From: Rickettsia typhi
Lineage (GTDB): Bacteria > Pseudomonadota > Alphaproteobacteria > Rickettsiales > Rickettsiaceae
NCBI GenBank assembly: GCA_945907105.1
Contig: CAMDSB010000030.1
Coordinates: forward strand, 1 to 15,462
Direction of reading: 5' to 3'
DNA length: 15,462 bases
Below, one piece after another: positions 1 to 8,748 of this stretch (position 1 is its first letter; each line of letters opens with the position of its first letter). The notes below the pieces were generated by a model. The model was not told the DNA's origin, ran no database searches, and saw only the letters and a program-made list of their open reading frames with translations. The translations under genes were made by a program, and so were the position numbers.

Positions 1-126
1 GATGACTTTGAAAATATAGATACAATAGTGGATAACTTAATGGGTAAAAAGCCAGAAAAAAGATTTCAGTTCATTCAAGAGCAAGCTCTTGCAAAAAATT
101 ATAAGGAGATTGAGTTGTATGTTTAA
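1..126 (+). CDS. parE: DNA topoisomerase IV subunit B (ParE) or gyrase B, C-terminal end, partial
   Basis: The window opens inside a reading frame that ends with TAA at 124-126 and gives 41 residues. The motif LMGKKPEKRFQFIQEQA is the C-terminal signature of the ATPase (B) subunits of bacterial type II topoisomerases, just after the TOPRIM/C-terminal domain; these enzymes decatenate or supercoil DNA. The LMGKKPE wording fits ParE better than GyrB, whose tail usually reads closer to LMGDxVExRRxFI, but so short a piece does not settle it. The 5' end lies outside the window. Its last 8 bases overlap the start of the next gene, so the two are probably translationally coupled. Confidence 0.62.
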   Translation, partial: DDFENIDTIVDNLMGKKPEKRFQFIQEQALAKNYKEIELYV

Positions 127-1444
127 ATTTGTTATTACAGTTTTTTTAATATTAATGGCCACTGTATCTTTTGGTGTGGAAGATAAAAAGGTTAAAGTTG
201 ATAATCACCCAGATGGCTATTATTTTAGGCAATTTCAGGATGTTTTTCAAAGAATAGAGAAAGATTATATGCAAGTGCCTAATCGTCAAGAAATGACCGA
301 TGAAGCTATAAATGGAATGCTCAGATCGCTTGACCCATATTCAGGATATTTTACAGATGATGATCTAGAGTTCTTTATAACTCAAACAGACGGGGAGTTC
401 GGTGGTATCGGTGTTGAGATTATTTTTGATAGTGGGGCGGTGAAAGTTATTACACCGATTGATGATTTGCCTGCGCATAAGGCGGGCATTAGAGCTGGAG
501 ATTATATAATTGGTGTGAATGGCCAACTTGTTTCCAATATTGGTTTTAATAAGGCTGTAAAAGAAATGAGAGGTGAGCCTGGAAGCAAGTTGAATCTTCT
601 TGTTGTAAAGGAAGAAGAGAATACTACGAAAGAAATTGAACTTACGCGTGAGATAGTAAAAATAAAACCAGTTAAATTTGATATTGAAGAAGAGGATAAT
701 GGTGGTATAGGTTATATAAGAATAGTTGCATTCAATAATCAAACTACTACTGAGCTCAAAAAAGCTGTTGATGAGATTGAGAAAACACTCCAGAAAAAAA
801 AGAAAAACTTAAAAGGTATTATTCTTGATGTACGGAGTAATCCAGGCGGGCTTCTTGATCAAGCGGTAGCAGTTTGTGAATATTTCATTGACCACGGAAC
901 AATTGTTTCGATTCGAGGGAGAGATAGCGCAAATGACAGCGTGGTTTCTGCTGGCAGATTTGTTTCTAAAGCTCCCAATGTTCCAATAGTGGTTCTTATT
1001 AATTCTGGCACAGCCTCGGCTGCTGAGATTGTAGCTGGGGCCTTGCAAGATCACAAGAGAGCGATTATTGTGGGCACTACCTCATTTGGTAAAGGTTTAG
1101 TGCAAACATTTACTCAGATAAGTAAGAGGGCCGCGGTGAAATTGACTACAGCCAAATATTTCACACCAAGTGGCCGGTCAATAAATGGTAAGGGTATTGA
1201 GCCAGATTTATATATAGAAAATGCTAAAGTAGAGTTTGCTGAAAAAGAGAAGAAAGATAAATCTTTTACTAGTTCATCAGTAAAAAGTTATTTAAAAAAA
1301 TATAATACAGAAGAAAGAGCTGATGAGAAAAAGTCTGACGATATAAAAGAACGTCCTATGTCCGATAAGTATAAAGAAGACTATCAGTATGCCAGAGCAT
1401 ATGATTTGATTCGTGGCTTGAGCATAAACTATAAAAAAAACTAA
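119..1444 (+). CDS. ctpA: Carboxyl-terminal processing protease (S41 family, CtpA/Prc)
   Basis: Periplasmic serine protease of 441 residues that trims or degrades envelope proteins from their C-termini. An N-terminal hydrophobic stretch (about residues 2-19, FKFVITVFLILMATVSFG) is a signal peptide or anchor. A PDZ domain follows (about 92-180, beginning GEFGGIGVEI), then the S41 core with ILDVRSNPGG. The catalytic pair is visible: Ser300 in SGTASAAE and Lys325 in TSFGKG. The charged C-terminal tail is rich in Lys and Glu. I chose the ATG at 119 rather than an in-frame TTG at 89 because AAGGAG (103-108) lies 10 bases upstream and the signal peptide then begins at once. The start overlaps the topoisomerase gene by 8 bases. 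In alphaproteobacteria ctpA is often followed by a divergent deacetylase and rppH, as here. Confidence 0.95.
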   Translation: MFKFVITVFLILMATVSFGVEDKKVKVDNHPDGYYFRQFQDVFQRIEKDYMQVPNRQEMTDEAINGMLRSLDPYSGYFTDDDLEFFITQTDGEFGGIGVEIIFDSGAVKVITPIDDLPAHKAGIRAGDYIIGVNGQLVSNIGFNKAVKEMRGEPGSKLNLLVVKEEENTTKEIELTREIVKIKPVKFDIEEEDNGGIGYIRIVAFNNQTTTELKKAVDEIEKTLQKKKKNLKGIILDVRSNPGGLLDQAVAVCEYFIDHGTIVSIRGRDSANDSVVSAGRFVSKAPNVPIVVLINSGTASAAEIVAGALQDHKRAIIVGTTSFGKGLVQTFTQISKRAAVKLTTAKYFTPSGRSINGKGIEPDLYIENAKVEFAEKEKKDKSFTSSSVKSYLKKYNTEERADEKKSDDIKERPMSDKYKEDYQYARAYDLIRGLSINYKKN

Positions 1445-1447
1445 AGC

Positions 1448-2524
1448 ATGATCAAAAATTTAAAATTAAAGGCTAAAGTAAAGCTCTATCTTTGCTTGGG
1501 TAATATAGCTCTCGGGGCTATGTTACTTGCCTTAGTTATGTATTGGTTTATGTTCGGACGAGCTAGTCAGATTGCCAAAGCAACACAGCTTGGCCAATAC
1601 GGTACTTACTCCATAGCAGATCTATCGTCTAGTAATGATAAGATAGAGACTGATTATGTAGATCTACAAAAACAAATAGCCGATACTTCTGAAGAGGCAA
1701 TGGAAGTGAATACAGCCCTTGAATCAATACAGGACGGACTAGAGCCAGATGGTTTGATCGAGCAAAAGGATCTCCTATTAGCTAAATCTGATGAATTATT
1801 GACTAGTAATAACAAGGGGAAGGGGCTCTCAATTAAGAAAAAAACTATTTATTCAGGAAAGCCAAAAATTTCAATTGTGGTTACTGATTTAGGATTAAAC
1901 ATACGAGCAACGGAGCTTGCGCTTACTTTAGCACCACAGTGCGCTCTTGGGTTTTTACCATATACTCAGAATTTAAAGCCGCTATTGAATAAAGCTCAGG
2001 ACAGGGGGCATGAGATATACTTATACCTGCCACTTCAAATCATTAAGCCATTGGATAACCCTGGTAAATATGCATTGATGAATAATTTGGCACCCGGAGA
2101 GAATGAAGTACGATTGAATGCAATATTAAATTCTCAGGCTAGCTACGAGGGGGTTTATTCTAGTTATGAAGAAATGTTCACAGACGATGCGTATGTATCT
2201 GAAATGATTTTTGATGAAGTAGATAACAAAAATTTGATATTTATCTTGGGCAAGGGCTTATCAAGGGGGGAGAGGGATCATATCTCTTCGCACAATAATG
2301 TTATTCCGACTAATATAATAATTGATGAAGAGCCTAATAAGGATTCAATTCGAAACCAACTAGAGGAATTGATTAAAGTTGCAGAAAGTGATGGTATTGC
2401 TCTTGGTTATGCTCGAGGGTTTGCTTTAACAATAGAAATAATTAGAGATTGGATTCCAACCCTTAATAAAAAAGGGGTTCAGTTGGTACCTGTTTCTGAA
2501 TTGCTCAAGGAGTATAATTCGTGA
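1448..2524 (+). CDS. Divergent polysaccharide deacetylase family protein (YibQ/DUF610-like), membrane-anchored
   Basis: A 358-residue protein with one N-terminal membrane segment (about residues 13-36), a polar linker with a Gln/Asp/Glu-rich, possibly coiled stretch (60-135), and a C-terminal domain of the divergent polysaccharide deacetylase family (COG2861, about 140-355). The family hallmarks seen are [11 protein letters not shown], where most relatives have IDDLG or VTGLG, followed by LGFLPYTQN and [11 protein letters not shown]. Only one acidic residue (Asp147) of the usual Asp pair is present and no NodB-type zinc His motif is evident, so hydrolase activity is doubtful; a structural role in the periplasmic envelope is possible. 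The gene starts 3 bases after the ctpA stop and its TGA overlaps the rppH GTG (GTGA). The start has no clear Shine-Dalgarno sequence, which fits reinitiation from ctpA. Confidence 0.82.
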   Translation: MIKNLKLKAKVKLYLCLGNIALGAMLLALVMYWFMFGRASQIAKATQLGQYGTYSIADLSSSNDKIETDYVDLQKQIADTSEEAMEVNTALESIQDGLEPDGLIEQKDLLLAKSDELLTSNNKGKGLSIKKKTIYSGKPKISIVVTDLGLNIRATELALTLAPQCALGFLPYTQNLKPLLNKAQDRGHEIYLYLPLQIIKPLDNPGKYALMNNLAPGENEVRLNAILNSQASYEGVYSSYEEMFTDDAYVSEMIFDEVDNKNLIFILGKGLSRGERDHISSHNNVIPTNIIIDEEPNKDSIRNQLEELIKVAESDGIALGYARGFALTIEIIRDWIPTLNKKGVQLVPVSELLKEYNS

Positions 2525-3039
2525 AGACAGATTTTAATAATAAGCCAGACAATAAAGAATTATCGAATCTGCCTTTTCGCCCTGGTGTTGGTATGATGAT
2601 AATTGATAAAGACGATAGGGTTTTTGTCGGCAAGAGAATAGATTCGAAAGCTAATGGCTGGCAAATGCCTCAGGGAGGGATAGATCTTGGTGAGACACCA
2701 AGCAGCGCTGCTATGAGAGAGATGGAAGAAGAAATAGGCTGTGGTGCTGGGCATATAATTGCTGAAAGCAAAAATTGGTATAGTTATCGTGTTCCAGATT
2801 TTCTTATTCCCAGGCTGTGGGATGGTAGATATTGTGGTCAAAAGCAGAAATGGTTTTTAATCCGTTTTACCGGTAAAGATAGTGATATTAATGTAAAAAC
2901 GCTGCACCCTGAATTTGACCAGTGGAAGTGGGTAAAATTCGATGAACTTCTAACTGATGTAATACCGTTCAAATTAAAGCTTTATAGACAAGTTGTTCAA
3001 GAATTTCGTCAAATATTATATCAATCTAAAAATTTGTGA
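2521..3039 (+). CDS. rppH: RNA 5'-pyrophosphohydrolase (Nudix)
   Basis: A 172-residue Nudix hydrolase that removes pyrophosphate from 5'-triphosphate RNA, starting mRNA decay; the family is also known as an Ap4A hydrolase. The Nudix box is complete at residues 52-74: Gly52, Glu58, then REMEEEIGC with Arg66, Glu67, Glu70 and Glu71. The flanks [10 protein letters not shown] near the N-terminus, NGWQMPQGG before the box and [23 protein letters not shown] after it are typical of RppH. The start is a GTG supported by AAGGAG at 2507-2512, 8 bases upstream, and it overlaps the stop of the preceding gene by 4 bases. It ends with tandem stops TGA TAA. It is the last gene of the ctpA unit. Confidence 0.95.
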   Translation: MKTDFNNKPDNKELSNLPFRPGVGMMIIDKDDRVFVGKRIDSKANGWQMPQGGIDLGETPSSAAMREMEEEIGCGAGHIIAESKNWYSYRVPDFLIPRLWDGRYCGQKQKWFLIRFTGKDSDINVKTLHPEFDQWKWVKFDELLTDVIPFKLKLYRQVVQEFRQILYQSKNL

Positions 3040-3069
3040 TAAATGACTAGTTTTATTCCTCTCTGATCA

Positions 3070-3107
3070 CTTATAAGTCCTGCGTGGTAGGAGAATTGCC
3101 TTGTAAG
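3070..3107 (+). other. Bulged stem-loop between rppH and lon
   Basis: CTTATAAG (3070-3077) can pair with CTTGTAAG (3100-3107) as RNA over 8 pairs including one U-G. Directly inside, TCCT (3078-3081) pairs with AGGA (3089-3092), leaving a 7-base bulge on the 3' side. It lies between the convergent genes rppH and lon and may end transcription or protect the 3' end, but only TTT follows, so a strong intrinsic terminator is not shown. Confidence 0.28.
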
Positions 3108-3157
3108 TTTAAAATAACTTGAGTCAGCTTAATTTACTACATATCCCCTAATAATGC

Positions 3158-5491
3158 CTATATTTTTTTTACTTTTTTGACTAAAGCGTGTTCGAGTACC
3201 TGATCAATATTGGAAACGGGAATAATTTCTATATTATCTTTAATATTAGTTGGAATATCCTTTAAATCTTTGACATTTTCTTCGGGAATAAGAACTGTTT
3301 TAATCCCGCCTCTCACAGCGGCAAGAAGTTTTTCTTTTAACCCACCTATAGGTAATACCTTACCACGCAAAGTTATTTCTCCAGTCATGGCTACATTCCT
3401 GTTAACAGGATTTTTTGTCATAAGCGATACTAGGGTTGTATAGATTGCAATACCTGCTGAAGGCCCGTCTTTTGGAGTCGCTCCTTCAGGTACATGAAGA
3501 TGTATATCAAATTCTTTATACTCGCTTTCTTTTAATCCTAGCTCTTTAGCTTTTGAAAGGAAGCAGCTATAAGCAGCTTCAGCCGATTCTTTCATTACTT
3601 CGCCAAGTTTGCCAGTTGACTTAATGCCTCCTTTACCTTTAAAGCAAGCTGCTTCAATACTTAATAAATCACCCCCAACCTCAGTGTAAGCAAGGCCAGT
3701 AGTGGTCCCAATTTGATCTTCTTTTTCTGCTAAACCAAAGCGATATTTTTTTACCCCTAGATATTCTTCCAGGTCTTTTGGTGTTACAGTTACAGTTTTG
3801 AGATCCTTATTTTTAAGAATTTTTGTCAATACTTTCCTAGCAATCGCGCCAATCTCACGCTCAAGAGATCTAACGCCAGATTCTTTAGTATAATATCTAA
3901 TCAATTCCAAAAGGGTGTCGTCTGGTATAATGAGCTCCTCAGGTTTCATCCCATGCATCTTTAGTTGTTTAGTCACTAGATGATTTTTCGCTATTTCTAG
4001 TTTTTCTTCTTCAATATAACCAGCAATATTAATTATTTCCATACGGTCCAGTAGGGCGCGGGGTAAGTCGTATGAGTTTGCTGTTGCAATGAATATAATA
4101 TTTGATAAATCGTATTCAACCTCTAAATAATGATCGACAAAGTGTGAATTTTGTTCGGGGTCAAGGACCTCAAGCAATGCTGATGCTGGATCGCCTCTAA
4201 AATCAGCGCTCATTTTGTCTATTTCATCGAGCAACATGATGGGATTATCAACCTTTGATTTTTTTAGTAAGCTAATGATTTTGCCTGGCATGGAGCCTAG
4301 GTAAGTCTTTCTATGGCCTCTAATTTCTGCCTCGTCCCTGACTCCCCCTAAGGCGAATTTGGTATATTTTCTATCCATTGCTTCAGCAATAGATTTCACT
4401 AGGGAGGTTTTCCCAACGCCTGGAGGGCCAATCAGGCATAAAATAGGGCCTCTTATTTTCCGTGATCTTTTTAGAACAGAAAGATATTCTACAATCCGTT
4501 CCTTAACTTTTTTTAGTCCATAATGGTCACGATCAAGAATTTCTTCGGTTTTGTTAATTTTAATAGTGCTTTTATCTCTTTTCCCCCATGGCAATGAAAG
4601 CATCGTATCAAGGTAATTGCGAACAACAGAAGATTCGGCTGAAAGTTGATTCATCATCTTAAGCTTTTTAAGCTCAGCTGTTGCTTTTTCTCTTGCTTCA
4701 GTAGAAAGCTTCAATTTTTTTATTTTTTTCTCTAAATCAAAAAAATCAGACTTATCCGAACTACCGTCCATTTCTTGTTGGATGGCTTTCATTTGTTCGT
4801 TTAGGTAAAAATCTCTTTGAGTTTTCTCAATTTGTTTCTTTACTCTTTGTTGTACCATCTGTTCGGTATCCATCTGAGCATTTTCAGATGTAATGATCTC
4901 GAGTAAGAGTTCCGCGCGTTTTTGAATGTCTGTTTGCTCTAGAATAGATTGTTTAACATCAATCCTTGATGTTAGGTGCGAGGCTATAATATTGGTGATG
5001 TAACTTGGGTTTTTTTGCTCGGAGAGGATATTTAATATTTCCAAATTAATCTTTTTATTGGCTCTTGCGTATTCCTTAAAAGATTCAATAACCGATATAG
5101 TTGCGTCATTGAGGATATCTAGGTCAGTTACTTCTTTATCTGAGACAATGTTATACTCAGAGACAAACATATCCTCCCCAGTGATGTTTGTAAGCTTGAC
5201 TCTGTTGATTGCTTCTATAAGTATTTTAGCATTATTATTTGGTAATTTTACCGTTTGAATAATTTTAGCTAGCACTCCTATTCGGAATAGATCATGCGAA
5301 CCAGGTTCTTCTATATCTTGTTTTTTTTGTGTTGTTAAAAGTATATGTTGACCATCATCAATTCTTTTCGCAGCTAGTAGGGCGTTAAGGGATTTTTCTC
5401 TCCCAATAAAGATAGGAGCAATAGTTCCTGGAAATATTATTACATCACGAAGTACTAACAGCGGGAGAGTCTTTTTTTCGAGTGCTATCAC
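3158..5491 (-). CDS. lon: ATP-dependent protease Lon (LonA type)
   Basis: A complete 777-residue cytoplasmic AAA+ serine protease that degrades misfolded and some regulatory proteins. Domains in order: N-terminal substrate-binding LON domain (about 8-200, TLPLLVLRDVIIFPG), a helical coiled region (200-300), and the AAA+ module with Walker A GPPGVGKT (355-362) and Walker B IMLLDEID (418-425). The protease domain carries Ser678 in KDGPSAG and Lys721 in GGLKEK, spaced 43 residues apart as in the E. coli enzyme. All catalytic residues are present and the length is normal. The start is GTG (5489-5491) with only a weak upstream AGG; the sequence IALEKKTLPLLVLRD after it fits the family N-terminus. 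It stands alone, convergent to rppH and divergent from the dehydratase gene, and ends with TAG. Confidence 0.97.
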   Translation of the reverse strand: MIALEKKTLPLLVLRDVIIFPGTIAPIFIGREKSLNALLAAKRIDDGQHILLTTQKKQDIEEPGSHDLFRIGVLAKIIQTVKLPNNNAKILIEAINRVKLTNITGEDMFVSEYNIVSDKEVTDLDILNDATISVIESFKEYARANKKINLEILNILSEQKNPSYITNIIASHLTSRIDVKQSILEQTDIQKRAELLLEIITSENAQMDTEQMVQQRVKKQIEKTQRDFYLNEQMKAIQQEMDGSSDKSDFFDLEKKIKKLKLSTEAREKATAELKKLKMMNQLSAESSVVRNYLDTMLSLPWGKRDKSTIKINKTEEILDRDHYGLKKVKERIVEYLSVLKRSRKIRGPILCLIGPPGVGKTSLVKSIAEAMDRKYTKFALGGVRDEAEIRGHRKTYLGSMPGKIISLLKKSKVDNPIMLLDEIDKMSADFRGDPASALLEVLDPEQNSHFVDHYLEVEYDLSNIIFIATANSYDLPRALLDRMEIINIAGYIEEEKLEIAKNHLVTKQLKMHGMKPEELIIPDDTLLELIRYYTKESGVRSLEREIGAIARKVLTKILKNKDLKTVTVTPKDLEEYLGVKKYRFGLAEKEDQIGTTTGLAYTEVGGDLLSIEAACFKGKGGIKSTGKLGEVMKESAEAAYSCFLSKAKELGLKESEYKEFDIHLHVPEGATPKDGPSAGIAIYTTLVSLMTKNPVNRNVAMTGEITLRGKVLPIGGLKEKLLAAVRGGIKTVLIPEENVKDLKDIPTNIKDNIEIIPVSNIDQVLEHALVKKVKKI

Positions 5492-5539
5492 TTATGCAAA
5501 CCTATTATAAATTTTTCTGTATTATGTCGTTAATTGGCT

Positions 5540-5568
5540 ATATAATGTCTTAGTCTAATGTTTTCAAG
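5540..5568 (-). promoter_or_regulatory. Candidate lon promoter, RpoH (sigma-32)-like
   Basis: Read on the - strand, CTTGAAA (5568-5562) is followed by ATTATAT (5546-5540), with 18 bases between the CTTG core and the second box. This matches six of seven positions of the alphaproteobacterial heat-shock pattern CTTG-N17/18-CYTATNT. The same bases can be read as a sigma-70 promoter: TTGAAA, 17 bases, TATATA (5544-5539). It lies about 50 bases upstream of the lon GTG. lon is a classic heat-shock gene, so the RpoH reading is reasonable but unproven. Confidence 0.5.
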
Positions 5569-5708
5569 GGATATAGTAAATTGATTAGTATTTTGTGTAT
5601 TGTTGCTTGTCGATCATCTATTTGTATATAGGTTTCTTACAACCAGTACTTAATGCTATATTTGATTAGCTTTAGTATTCTGTAGAAATACCAGATTTTT
5701 ATAAAAAT

Positions 5709-6704
5709 ATGAACAATTTAGCTGAAACTATACCAGATATTGAAAAAGCTTACACCAGGATTAAGCCATATATTCATAAAACTCCATTGTTGCATTCAAG
5801 TTTATTGAATGAAATGCTCAGCAGTAAAATTTATTTCAAAATGGATGCAGTACAAAAAACTGGTGCCTTCAAAATTCGTGGTGTGTTGAATCATCTCTTA
5901 GTTCTTAAGGAAAAAGGAAAAATGCCTAAGAAAATTGTTGCTTATAGTACTGGCAATCATGCTCTTGCAATGTCATATGCTGCTAAATTATTTGGAATCG
6001 AAGCAAGGGTGTATCTGCCAGAAAATGTTTCCCCAATAAAAAAGCGGATCGCAAAATATTATGGTGCTACTGTTGTTGAGGTTGCTACAAGGCAAGAAGC
6101 CGAAGACTCAGCAGCAGCTGACGGACAGAATGGTTTTTATTACCTACATCCTTCAGATGACGATGAAACAATTGCTGGTGCTGGCACCATGTGTTACGAA
6201 GCTCTTTTAGAGCTTAACCAAATGGGTGAAAAAACAGATGCAATTTTTGGCCCATGTGGAGGGGGAGGTTTGCTTGCTGGTAGTTATTTAGCCAAACAAT
6301 TATTAAGGCCAACGGCACAGTTACATGGTGTGGAGCCGAGTGTTGCCAATGATGCTCATCAATCTTTAAATAGTAGCGAGATCTTTCGTTTTACTCATTC
6401 TCCTGAAACTATTGCTGATGGACTTCGTGCACTTTCAGTATCTTCAAGAACGCTTAAATACTTAAGGAATCTCGATGAATTTCATTTGGTAGAAGAGGAA
6501 TCAATTCGCTATTGGACGGCATGGTTAATTCAAATGATGAAAATAACATGCGAGCCATCAGCTGCGATAAGCATGGCAGCTGCTCATTCATGGTTACAAC
6601 ATCAGCCACACAATAAAGTTATACTCATTCTGATTACAGGTGGTAACGTTGACCCAGAGTTTTATCAGGAACTAAGCGCTTTAGACCTGTTTATATCTGC
6701 GTAA
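5709..6704 (+). CDS. PLP-dependent threonine/serine dehydratase (fold type II)
   Basis: A 331-residue enzyme of the tryptophan-synthase-beta (fold II) PLP family. It probably deaminates L-threonine or L-serine to 2-oxobutyrate or pyruvate; serine racemase or hydroxyaspartate ammonia-lyase activity cannot be excluded. The Schiff-base lysine is Lys55 in TGAFKIRG, the substrate loop is STGNHA (Asn83), and the phosphate-binding glycine loop is GPCGGGG (181-187). The C-terminal ring loop reads ITGGN instead of the common SGGN. The length equals the short, catabolic-type dehydratases and there is no C-terminal ACT regulatory domain, so this is not the long IlvA form. No Shine-Dalgarno sequence is visible before the ATG. 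It stands alone, divergent from lon and convergent with the hydrolase; no other isoleucine or serine pathway gene is in the window. Confidence 0.85.
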   Translation: MNNLAETIPDIEKAYTRIKPYIHKTPLLHSSLLNEMLSSKIYFKMDAVQKTGAFKIRGVLNHLLVLKEKGKMPKKIVAYSTGNHALAMSYAAKLFGIEARVYLPENVSPIKKRIAKYYGATVVEVATRQEAEDSAAADGQNGFYYLHPSDDDETIAGAGTMCYEALLELNQMGEKTDAIFGPCGGGGLLAGSYLAKQLLRPTAQLHGVEPSVANDAHQSLNSSEIFRFTHSPETIADGLRALSVSSRTLKYLRNLDEFHLVEEESIRYWTAWLIQMMKITCEPSAAISMAAAHSWLQHQPHNKVILILITGGNVDPEFYQELSALDLFISA

Positions 6705-6727
6705 GCTAAATCTGTTACAACTTAGCT
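6704..6727. terminator. Inverted repeat at convergent gene ends (weak bidirectional terminator)
   Basis: AGCTAA (6704-6709) and TTAGCT (6722-6727) form a 6-bp inverted repeat that overlaps the stop codons of both the dehydratase (+) and the alpha/beta hydrolase (-). The loop contains TGT T ACA, which could add three pairs. No T-run follows on either strand, so its strength as a terminator is uncertain. Confidence 0.3.
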
Positions 6728-7492
6728 ATTTCTTGGAATATTATAGATTTCTTCTATTGAATTGCATAAAAGTTGAAGATCAGAAGGCCGTGATAAGCTG
6801 TGGTTACCATCTTTAATTAATTTTATTACTACATTATTGGATTTAATTTTCCCTGCTCCGCGTATTGAAATGGTATAAGGTACATCAATATCCTGCATTC
6901 CATGAATCAAATGCACTGGGCAGGTAATATCTATATTATTGCGATTAAGTAATAAATGTTGCCTTGCATCTTTGATTAAGTTAAGGCTAATTGGGTATTT
7001 TTGAGAACAACCTGGATTTGCACCAGAAATTTCACAAACACCGTCTTTTTCTAACTTGTTTTTCTGTCCATGAGTTAAGCCGTTCCATATTAGTTCTTCA
7101 GTAAAATCAAAAGCTGCTGATATTGTAATTATACCAACAATTCTTTCTGGTACAATCGTGCCAGCTAAAACAGAAATCCATGCTCCAAGGCTTGATCCAA
7201 CCAAGATTACTGGCCCAGTTGTAAGTTGCTTAATAACAAATAGCAATCCTTCAAGCCAACTGCTGATAGTTTGATCAATGAATTTGCCAGATGAGGCTCC
7301 ATGCCCATAATTATCATATCTAATGAAGTTATAACCTCTCTGTTTGCAATAGTTTTCAACAAATAAAGCTTTATCTCCGTTCATGTTGGACATAAGCCCG
7401 TGATGAAATATTAAATAAGGTGCTTCCTTTTTAGCAACAAAATGGTTATGATAGGCTATTATCTGCTCATTATTGGAATGTAAAAAATTCAT
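6722..7492 (-). CDS. Alpha/beta hydrolase (serine esterase/thioesterase-like)
   Basis: A 256-residue cytoplasmic alpha/beta-hydrolase-fold protein. It has the oxyanion region HHGLMSN (30-36), RYDNYGHGASSG (58-69), the nucleophile elbow GSSLG with Ser101, a likely acid at Asp201 in HGMQDIDVP and the catalytic His231 in DGNHSLS. The whole triad is in place, so it should be active. The overall pattern resembles the ABHD10 / bacterial palmitoyl-thioesterase-like group, but the substrate cannot be read from sequence. The ATG at 7490-7492 has no Shine-Dalgarno sequence. Only 26 bases separate it from the divergent glycosyltransferase gene, so any promoter must reach into one of the two coding regions. 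Confidence 0.85.
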   Translation of the reverse strand: MNFLHSNNEQIIAYHNHFVAKKEAPYLIFHHGLMSNMNGDKALFVENYCKQRGYNFIRYDNYGHGASSGKFIDQTISSWLEGLLFVIKQLTTGPVILVGSSLGAWISVLAGTIVPERIVGIITISAAFDFTEELIWNGLTHGQKNKLEKDGVCEISGANPGCSQKYPISLNLIKDARQHLLLNRNNIDITCPVHLIHGMQDIDVPYTISIRGAGKIKSNNVVIKLIKDGNHSLSRPSDLQLLCNSIEEIYNIPRNS

Positions 7493-7518
7493 GGATATAT
7501 TATGATCATATTACTTAC

Positions 7519-8670
7519 ATGGGTATAGAAAAAAAATATCATAAAAAAACTATTTTGCAAGTTGTGCCTGCTCTAGTCTCTGGGGGAGTGGAGCGCGGTA
7601 CTCTTGAAATAGCAAAAAAAATTGTTGAATCAGGTAATATTTCAATTGTGGTTTCTGCCGGTGGTCCGCTTGTTAACTCGCTGGAACAGGATGGTTCTCT
7701 TCATATAAAAATGAATGTAGCAAGTAAAAACCCGCTTACTATTTGGAGAAATGCTGGTAAAATTGCCAATATTATGCGCAATTATGAGGTTGATATTGTC
7801 CATGCTAGATCACGAGCTCCCGCTTGGAGCTGTTATTTTGCTGCGAAGTCTACAGGTGTGAAACTGATTACTACTTTTCATGGCATTTATAATTTCAAAA
7901 CCAGCATAAAAAAATATTACAATAGTGTAATGACTCAAGGGGTTAAAGTAATTGCAGTATCAAACTTTGTTAAAAATCACATTATTGAAAATTACAAAAT
8001 AGATAAAGATAAAATTCATGTTATTTATCGTGGTGTAAATCATGAAGAATTTACACGGGAAAAACTATCTGACGAATTGTTGAGTAAGTTCAGAGGAAAA
8101 TACAATATACCACCAAACATGCCTGTATTATTACTTCCTTCTAGAATGACAAGGTGGAAGGGCCATCTTGTTTTAATAGATGCACTAGAAAAAATTAAAC
8201 ATCTGAATTTTTATTGTATTATAGCTGGTGACTTGGCCAAGCACCCTGATTTTGTAACTGAAATTCAAGAGAAAATCCAAGAATATAAGCTACAAAACCG
8301 TGTACAGCTATTTGGTAATGAGCCAAATATGATTGGTTTGTACGGTATTGCAGATATAGTGCTCTCCACTTCTATTGAGCCAGAAGCGTTTGGCAGGACT
8401 ATAATCGAAGCACAGTCTATGGAAAAATTGGTTATAGCAACAAATATTGGTGGTGCTTGTGAAACCATCCAAGATGGAGTAACTGGTTTTCATGTTAAAG
8501 CTGGAGACAGTGATGATTTAGCTAAAAAAATTGAACATTGCCTAGCAATCATTGGTACAGATCAAGCAAAAGAAGTTACCTCTAATGCGCGTAAAATGGT
8601 TGCAACGAATTTCTCGCTGGATCGCATGCTTAAAAATACATTATCAATATATAACGAAATAGATAAATAA
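7519..8670 (+). CDS. Glycosyltransferase, GT4-type (group 1, GT-B fold)
   Basis: A 383-residue retaining glycosyltransferase, probably acting at the inner membrane on surface glycolipid or polysaccharide. The N-terminal acceptor domain has QVVPALVSGGVERGTLEIA (14-32). The C-terminal nucleotide-sugar domain has PSRMTRWKG (207-215), the family E-x7-E motif as Glu289 and Glu297 in EPEAFGRTIIEA, and IGGACETIQDGVTGF. The sugar and acceptor are not deducible; no other polysaccharide gene is nearby. The ATG at 7519 lacks a Shine-Dalgarno sequence, and no better downstream start exists before the conserved VVPAL motif, which lies close to the start as expected. Confidence 0.88.
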   Translation: MGIEKKYHKKTILQVVPALVSGGVERGTLEIAKKIVESGNISIVVSAGGPLVNSLEQDGSLHIKMNVASKNPLTIWRNAGKIANIMRNYEVDIVHARSRAPAWSCYFAAKSTGVKLITTFHGIYNFKTSIKKYYNSVMTQGVKVIAVSNFVKNHIIENYKIDKDKIHVIYRGVNHEEFTREKLSDELLSKFRGKYNIPPNMPVLLLPSRMTRWKGHLVLIDALEKIKHLNFYCIIAGDLAKHPDFVTEIQEKIQEYKLQNRVQLFGNEPNMIGLYGIADIVLSTSIEPEAFGRTIIEAQSMEKLVIATNIGGACETIQDGVTGFHVKAGDSDDLAKKIEHCLAIIGTDQAKEVTSNARKMVATNFSLDRMLKNTLSIYNEIDK

Positions 8671-8684
8671 TTACCTAGTCTATC

Positions 8685-8744
8685 GCCCCGGAGGGCTTGT
8701 ACCACACTTTTAAGGGCATGTGGTTCATTATAAGGGGTGAACCA
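8685..8744 (+). other. Three clustered hairpins after the glycosyltransferase, two mutually exclusive
   Basis: Hairpin 1: GCCC-CGGA-GGGC (8685-8696). Hairpin 2: ACCACA (8701-8706) with TGTGGT (8719-8724). Hairpin 3: TGGTTCA (8721-8727) with TGAACCA (8738-8744). Hairpins 2 and 3 share bases 8721-8724 and cannot form together. The cluster starts 14 bases after the stop codon and may end transcription, or be part of a structured RNA. No T-run follows any of the stems, so a standard intrinsic terminator is not supported. Confidence 0.4.
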
Positions 8745-8748
8745 AGCT

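Noticed and set aside
89..118. TTG start giving ctpA ten more residues
   Set aside because: The ATG at 119 has a good Shine-Dalgarno sequence (AAGGAG) and begins directly with the signal peptide.
365..1054. Two - strand ORFs of 125 and 81 codons inside ctpA
   Set aside because: They are shadows of the strongly supported ctpA frame, with no domain or start signal.
8265..8493. Two overlapping - strand ORFs inside the glycosyltransferase gene
   Set aside because: Antisense shadows over the conserved E-x7-E motif region.
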